Positions 63,318-64,000 of a stretch of 64,000 nt of DNA are shown here, one piece after another (the first letter of the stretch is position 1; every line of letters begins with the position of its first letter). The notes beneath the pieces were generated by a model. That model was given only the letters and a program-made list of their open reading frames with translations. It was not told the DNA's origin and searched no databases. Origin of the DNA: JAJRQY01 sp965224435 (GTDB taxonomy: Bacteria; Actinomycetota; Acidimicrobiia; Acidimicrobiales; SZUA-35). A program made the translations under genes and the position numbers. The stretch covers positions 3,720,001 to 3,784,000 of the forward strand of contig OZ245048.1 of the NCBI GenBank assembly GCA_965224435.1, written 5' to 3'.

Positions 63318-64000
63318 CGATGACTACCGAAAAGAACGACAACATCGAGCCCGCCTCTGGAGGTTCGGCCATGGTGCCAAGCCCCGTGGCCTTCAACCTC
63401 GACTACGCCCCGGCGCTCGAGTCCACCGCCATTGTCTCCATTGACAAGGAATACGGACTCTTCATCGGCGGCAAGTTTGTGGAGGCTCAAAGCAATGAGA
63501 CCTTCACCACCTTGTCTCCGGCGACCGAAGAACCATTGGCCCAGATTTCCTCCGCCTCAGCGGCTGACGTTGACCGAGCCGTCGGCGCCGCCCGGAAAGC
63601 CCAGACCGAGGTTTGGGGTCCCATGCCGGGTCGGGAGCGAGCAAAGTACTTGTTCCGCATTGCTCGCCAGCTACAAGAGCGGGCCCGCGAGTTCGCAGTG
63701 CTGGAAACCATGGATGGCGGCAAGCCAATCAAGGAAAGTCGCGACGTCGACATTCCGTTGGCGGCTGCCTACTTCTTCTACTACGCCGGTTGGGCCGACA
63801 AGCTGGAGTATGCATTCCCTGGCCGCAAGGTGGCGCCACGCGGAGTCGTTGGACAAATCATCCCCTGGAACTTCCCCCTCCTGATGGCCGCTTGGAAGCT
63901 GGCACCAGCACTGGCTACCGGCAACACCGTTGTTCTCAAGCCAGCCGAGACCACTCCCCTCACCGCCCTGCTCCTAGCCCAGCTCATGCAGGATGTCGGA
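63318..64000 (+). CDS. Aldehyde dehydrogenase, partial at window edge
   Basis: The 227 residues visible show the ALDH N-terminal part: EYGLFIGGKFVEAQSNETFTTLSPATEE, AVGAARKAQTEVWGPMPGRERAKYLFR, ETMDGGKPIKESRDVDIPLAAAYFFYYAGWADKL and the cofactor segment VGQIIPWNFPLLMAAWKLAPALATGNTVVLKPAE. The catalytic Cys lies beyond the edge. Its place after deoC suggests oxidation of acetaldehyde released by DeoC. Confidence 0.9.

Overview
The window looks like chromosomal DNA of a high-GC actinobacterium, most likely a marine or aquatic Acidimicrobiia-type lineage. Pointers are two F420-type luciferase-like oxidoreductases, a mycothiol-dependent (MDMPI/DinB-like) family protein, an FHA plus FtsK/EccC-like protein, a stand-alone actinobacterial-style family A DNA polymerase, frequent ATGA/GTGA stop-start overlaps, GTG/TTG starts and weak Shine-Dalgarno sites. 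Taxonomy is inferred from gene content only. No rRNA, tRNA, CRISPR array, insertion sequence or prophage was seen.

Layout: 1-417 partial SipW/TasA-like secreted protein; 603-1559 TerC; 1647-3676 FHA/FtsK-like plus BON/OmpA pair; 3894-7222 luciferase-like oxidoreductase plus orphan molybdopterin subunit; 7360-10242 a four-gene minus-strand cassette (V4R-like, Roadblock/LC7, di-iron metallo-beta-lactamase fold, membrane coiled coil with Roadblock-like tail); 10434-13019 IMPDH-like protein, glycerophosphodiesterase and small membrane protein; 13092-17566 a PrdB-like protein read through an in-frame UGA (probable selenoprotein) coupled to a heterodimeric ABC exporter.

17598-26558 is a probable quaternary-amine unit. 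TmpA/TmpB-like oxygenases would release glycine betaine and phosphate from a trimethylamino-phosphonate. A LysR gene with a perfect palindrome lies divergent, and a glycosidase, a dimethylglycine/sarcosine dehydrogenase-type flavoprotein, an MttB-family methyltransferase and a TetR regulator follow. 26591-34973 holds a secreted beta-helix/DUF4214 protein and a sugar-acid catabolic cluster (SMP-30 lactonase, ceramidase-like hydrolase, three SDRs, enolase-superfamily dehydratase). 35025-39000 has lipoproteins (one with a vWA domain) and small hydrolases. 39206-44703 has a second luciferase-like enzyme and an MFS-nitrilase-AceE-like operon. 44881-51922 has a secreted protein, the DNA polymerase, a maltokinase-cap protein, a MerR/aldo-keto reductase pair with a leaderless MerR-type promoter, and a VOC/hydrolase pair. 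52047-64000 is a nucleoside uptake and salvage region: BMP lipoprotein ABC importer, purine nucleoside phosphorylase, deoxyribose-phosphate aldolase and aldehyde dehydrogenase, with kynA-type tryptophan dioxygenase between them.

Three genes carry apparent single-base frameshifts (near 28195, 29708 and 45200), which may be sequencing/assembly errors or real lesions. The most promising observations are the UGA-containing PrdB-like gene with a SECIS-like hairpin, the V4R/Roadblock/di-iron cassette, and the linked phosphonate-to-betaine gene set with two good operator candidates.
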